From contig QCPT01000002.1 of NCBI GenBank assembly GCA_003212415.1, positions 37,055 through 101,054 on the forward strand: a DNA stretch of 64,000 bases, in the 5' to 3' direction. A program made the position numbers and the translations under genes. A model generated the notes under the pieces. It did no database searches and was not told the origin of the DNA. It worked only from the letters and a program-made list of their open reading frames with translations. Numbering within the stretch: the stretch's first letter is position 1; each line of letters opens with the position of its first letter. Positions 61,104 through 64,000 of the stretch are shown here, piece after piece. The DNA is from Pelagibacteraceae bacterium AG-439-F23. Lineage in GTDB: Bacteria > Pseudomonadota > Alphaproteobacteria > Pelagibacterales > Pelagibacteraceae.

Positions 61104-64000
61104 TGAAATTAAGAAAAAAAAATCTAAAACTTTTAAAAAAAAACCATATTTATGAAGACTCAATGGAACATGATTCTTGTGGAGTAGGTTTAGTAGCATC
61201 TACTGAAGGTTTAAAATCTAGAAAAGTCGTTGAGCAAGGAATTGAAGCGCTTAAAGCAGTTTGGCATAGAGGTGCAATAGATGCAGATGGAAAAACAGGA
61301 GATGGTGCAGGCATACATATAGAAATACCAGAAAAGTTTTTTATAGAAAAAATTGAAAATTACGGACGTAAATATGATGGAGGAATAATTTGCATAGGAA
61401 TGATTTTTTTACCGAGAAACGACTATAGCGCACAAGAAAAATGTAAAACATTTATTGAAACTGAACTTTTAAAAAATGATTTTACAATTTATAGATGGAG
61501 ACAGGTTCCAATTAATACCAGTGTTTTAGGTACAAAAGCAGAGTTATCAAGACCTGAAATTACTCAAATATTATTTACACCTAAAGATAAATCGTTAGAT
61601 GGAAAAGAATTAGAACGAAAACTTTATGAAACTAGAAGAAAAATAGAAAAAGAGTGTTTAAAAAATAATTTAAATCAATTTTATATTTGTTCGTTTAGTT
61701 CAATGTCTATCATTTATAAAGGAATGTTCTTAGCTGAAGCATTATCAGATTTTTATTTTGATCTAAAAGATGAGAGATTTATATCTAGATTTGCAATTTT
61801 TCATCAAAGATTTTCTACAAATACAGCTCCAAGTTGGGATCTAGCGCAGCCATTTAGAGCAATAGCACATAATGGAGAAATAAATACTTTAAAAGGAAAT
61901 CTTAATTGGATGAAAGTTCATGAAGAAGAAATGTTTAGTCCTTATTTTGAAGATATGGAAAATTTGAAACCAGTAATTCTTACAGAAAATTCAGATTCTG
62001 CATCTTTAGACAATGTATTTGAATTACTTAATATGTCCGGTCATTCTGCACCTTTAGCAAAACTTATGTTAATACCTGACGCATGGTCTAAGAAAAGCAA
62101 AATACTACCCAGAGATCACTTGCAGTTATTTAATTTTCTAAACAGTACTATGGAGCCTTGGGATGGACCAGCAGCAATTGCGGCTACCGATAATGAATGG
62201 GTTATAGTTGCTTCAGATAGGAATGGCTTAAGACCACTAAGATTTACAGTCACTAAAGAAAAGTTATTGTTTGCTGGCTCAGAAACAGGAATGGTTGATA
62301 TAGATGAAACTAAAATTGTTACTAAAGGAAGATTGGGACCGGGCGAAATAATAGGAGTTAGAATAAAAAAAGGAAAAGTTTATACTAATAATGAAATTAA
62401 AAATTATTTAGCAAAAGGATATAAGAATTTTAATAATCAAATTATAGATCTAAGTAAAAAATTTATTATTAAAAATGAAAAAAATGAATTTTCAGGACAA
62501 CAACTAAGAAACTTACAGTATTGTTTTGGTTATAGTATAGAGGATTTAGAAACAATTCTCCATCCTATGGTAGAAGAGGCAAAAGAGGCCACAGGATCAA
62601 TGGGCGATGATACACCTTTAGCAGTTCTGTCCGATAGGTATAGGCCTCTTTATCATTTTTTTAGACAAAATTTTAGTCAAGTCACAAATCCCCCCATAGA
62701 TTCTTTGAGAGAAAATAAAGTTATGAGTTTGAAAACTAGATTTGGAAATTTAGGAAATATTTTAGATTTTGATAATTTAACCAAAGAAAATATTTATGTT
62801 CTTGATGGGCCAATACTATCTAATTCTCAATTTGAAAAATTTCTTAATTATTTTGGAGAAAATTATAAAGTTTTAGATTGCACTTTTGGATTAGAAGATA
62901 ATTTAGAAAATGCATTAAACAAATTAAAAAATAAAGTAGAGCAATTTGTTAGAGAAGGAATTAAGCAAGTAGTTCTTACCGACAAACTTATATCAAAGGA
63001 AAAATTACCAATTCCAATGCTATTGTGTATTGGAGCAATAAATACACACCTAATTAACATTGGATTAAGAGGATATGTTTCAATAAACGTTCAAACAGGA
63101 GACGCGCTTGATACCCATTCTTTTGCAACATTAATTGGCGTTGGAGCAACAACTGTAAATCCTTATTTAGCCCTTGATAGCATACATCAAAGATATTCAA
63201 AAATGCTTTTTGAAAAACTGAATTTTGAAGAATGTATTTCAAGATATATTAAATCGATAAATCTTGGATTGTTAAAAATTATGTCTAAGATGGGTATTTC
63301 AGTATTAAGCTCCTATCGAGGTGGCTGTAACTTTGAGACAGTAGGTTTAAGTAGATCGCTAGTTAAAGATTATTTTCCAGGAATGCTATCAAAAATTTCT
63401 GGAATTGGATTGAATGGAATTGAGAAAAAAATAAGAAAAATTCATAAAGATGGATTTAATTCAAATTCTAATATTCTTCCAATTGGTGGGATTTATAAGT
63501 ACAGGAAGAATGGAGAAACTCATCAATATCAAGGTAAGTTAATTCATTTAATCCAAACTGCTGTTACAGAAAATTCTTATAATATTTATAAAAAATATGC
63601 TGATGGAATTTATAACCTCAAGCCAATTAACTTAAGAGACTTAATAGATTTTAAAGCAAGAAAATCGATAAGTATTGACGAAGTAGAATCAACATCAAGT
63701 ATAATGAAAAGATTTGGAAGTGGAAGTATGTCTCATGGCGCTTTATCTAAAGAGGCACATGAAACTTTGGCAATAGGAATGAACAGAATTAAAGGTGCTT
63801 CATGTAGCGGAGAAGGCGGAGAAGATGAAAAAAGATTTGAAATTATAGAAAATGGAGATAGTGCAAATTCAAGAGTAAAACAAATAGCTTCAGCTAGGTT
63901 TGGTGTAACAATAAATTATTTAAATAATTGTAATGAAATAGAAATTAAAATTGCACAAGGTGCAAAACCAGGGGAAGGAGGGCAGCTGCCTGGTTTTAAA
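61103..64000 (+). CDS. gltB: Glutamate synthase large subunit (5' part, runs off window; absent from ORF track)
   Basis: Translation from ATG 61103: MKLRKKNLKLLKKNHIYEDSMEHDSCGVGLVASTEGLKSRKVVEQGIEALKAVWHRGAIDADGKTGDGAGIHIEIP; class II glutaminase and the start of the FMN-binding domain; open to 64000. Confidence 0.95.
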   Translation, partial: MKLRKKNLKLLKKNHIYEDSMEHDSCGVGLVASTEGLKSRKVVEQGIEALKAVWHRGAIDADGKTGDGAGIHIEIPEKFFIEKIENYGRKYDGGIICIGMIFLPRNDYSAQEKCKTFIETELLKNDFTIYRWRQVPINTSVLGTKAELSRPEITQILFTPKDKSLDGKELERKLYETRRKIEKECLKNNLNQFYICSFSSMSIIYKGMFLAEALSDFYFDLKDERFISRFAIFHQRFSTNTAPSWDLAQPFRAIAHNGEINTLKGNLNWMKVHEEEMFSPYFEDMENLKPVILTENSDSASLDNVFELLNMSGHSAPLAKLMLIPDAWSKKSKILPRDHLQLFNFLNSTMEPWDGPAAIAATDNEWVIVASDRNGLRPLRFTVTKEKLLFAGSETGMVDIDETKIVTKGRLGPGEIIGVRIKKGKVYTNNEIKNYLAKGYKNFNNQIIDLSKKFIIKNEKNEFSGQQLRNLQYCFGYSIEDLETILHPMVEEAKEATGSMGDDTPLAVLSDRYRPLYHFFRQNFSQVTNPPIDSLRENKVMSLKTRFGNLGNILDFDNLTKENIYVLDGPILSNSQFEKFLNYFGENYKVLDCTFGLEDNLENALNKLKNKVEQFVREGIKQVVLTDKLISKEKLPIPMLLCIGAINTHLINIGLRGYVSINVQTGDALDTHSFATLIGVGATTVNPYLALDSIHQRYSKMLFEKLNFEECISRYIKSINLGLLKIMSKMGISVLSSYRGGCNFETVGLSRSLVKDYFPGMLSKISGIGLNGIEKKIRKIHKDGFNSNSNILPIGGIYKYRKNGETHQYQGKLIHLIQTAVTENSYNIYKKYADGIYNLKPINLRDLIDFKARKSISIDEVESTSSIMKRFGSGSMSHGALSKEAHETLAIGMNRIKGASCSGEGGEDEKRFEIIENGDSANSRVKQIASARFGVTINYLNNCNEIEIKIAQGAKPGEGGQLPGFK

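Overview
This is a 64 kb, very AT-rich, tightly packed chromosomal window from a streamlined alphaproteobacterium. Protein content and gene order look SAR11/Pelagibacterales-like; this is an inference, no search was run. Most of it is core metabolism and information processing: murJ, trpS, fur, miaB-phoH-ybeY-lnt-metK, nusA-infB-rbfA-rpsO-pnp, fabI-fabB-fabA / irr-katG, moeB-dut-coaBC-ubiB-ubiE / mutM-rpsT-dnaA-dnaN, argH-lptM-lysA, carD-fdxA-SUV3-like helicase, aacS, a TAXI-TRAP transporter, a pyruvate dehydrogenase locus and gltD-gltB. There are two tRNAs: Leu(CAA) and Arg(ACG). I saw no rRNA, CRISPR, prophage or IS element. The strongest unusual signals are: (1) a pyruvate dehydrogenase in which the lipoyl domain is fused to the N-terminus of an AceE-type E1, while the adjacent E2 has no lipoyl domain; (2) a complete mini transcription unit (promoter, 5' stem-loop, RBS, terminator) encoding a 26-aa Lys/Arg/Ala peptide missing from the ORF track, close to a CarD with a long Lys-rich tail; (3) perfect Irr/ICE-box-like palindromes (TTAGAA-N3-TTCTAA) upstream of katG, beside irr, and of the distant TAXI-TRAP operon; (4) three dyads upstream of gltDB, including an NtrC-like TGC-N11-GCA site; (5) extreme packing, with convergent genes sharing palindromic stop tetranucleotides and several promoters placed so that transcripts may be leaderless.
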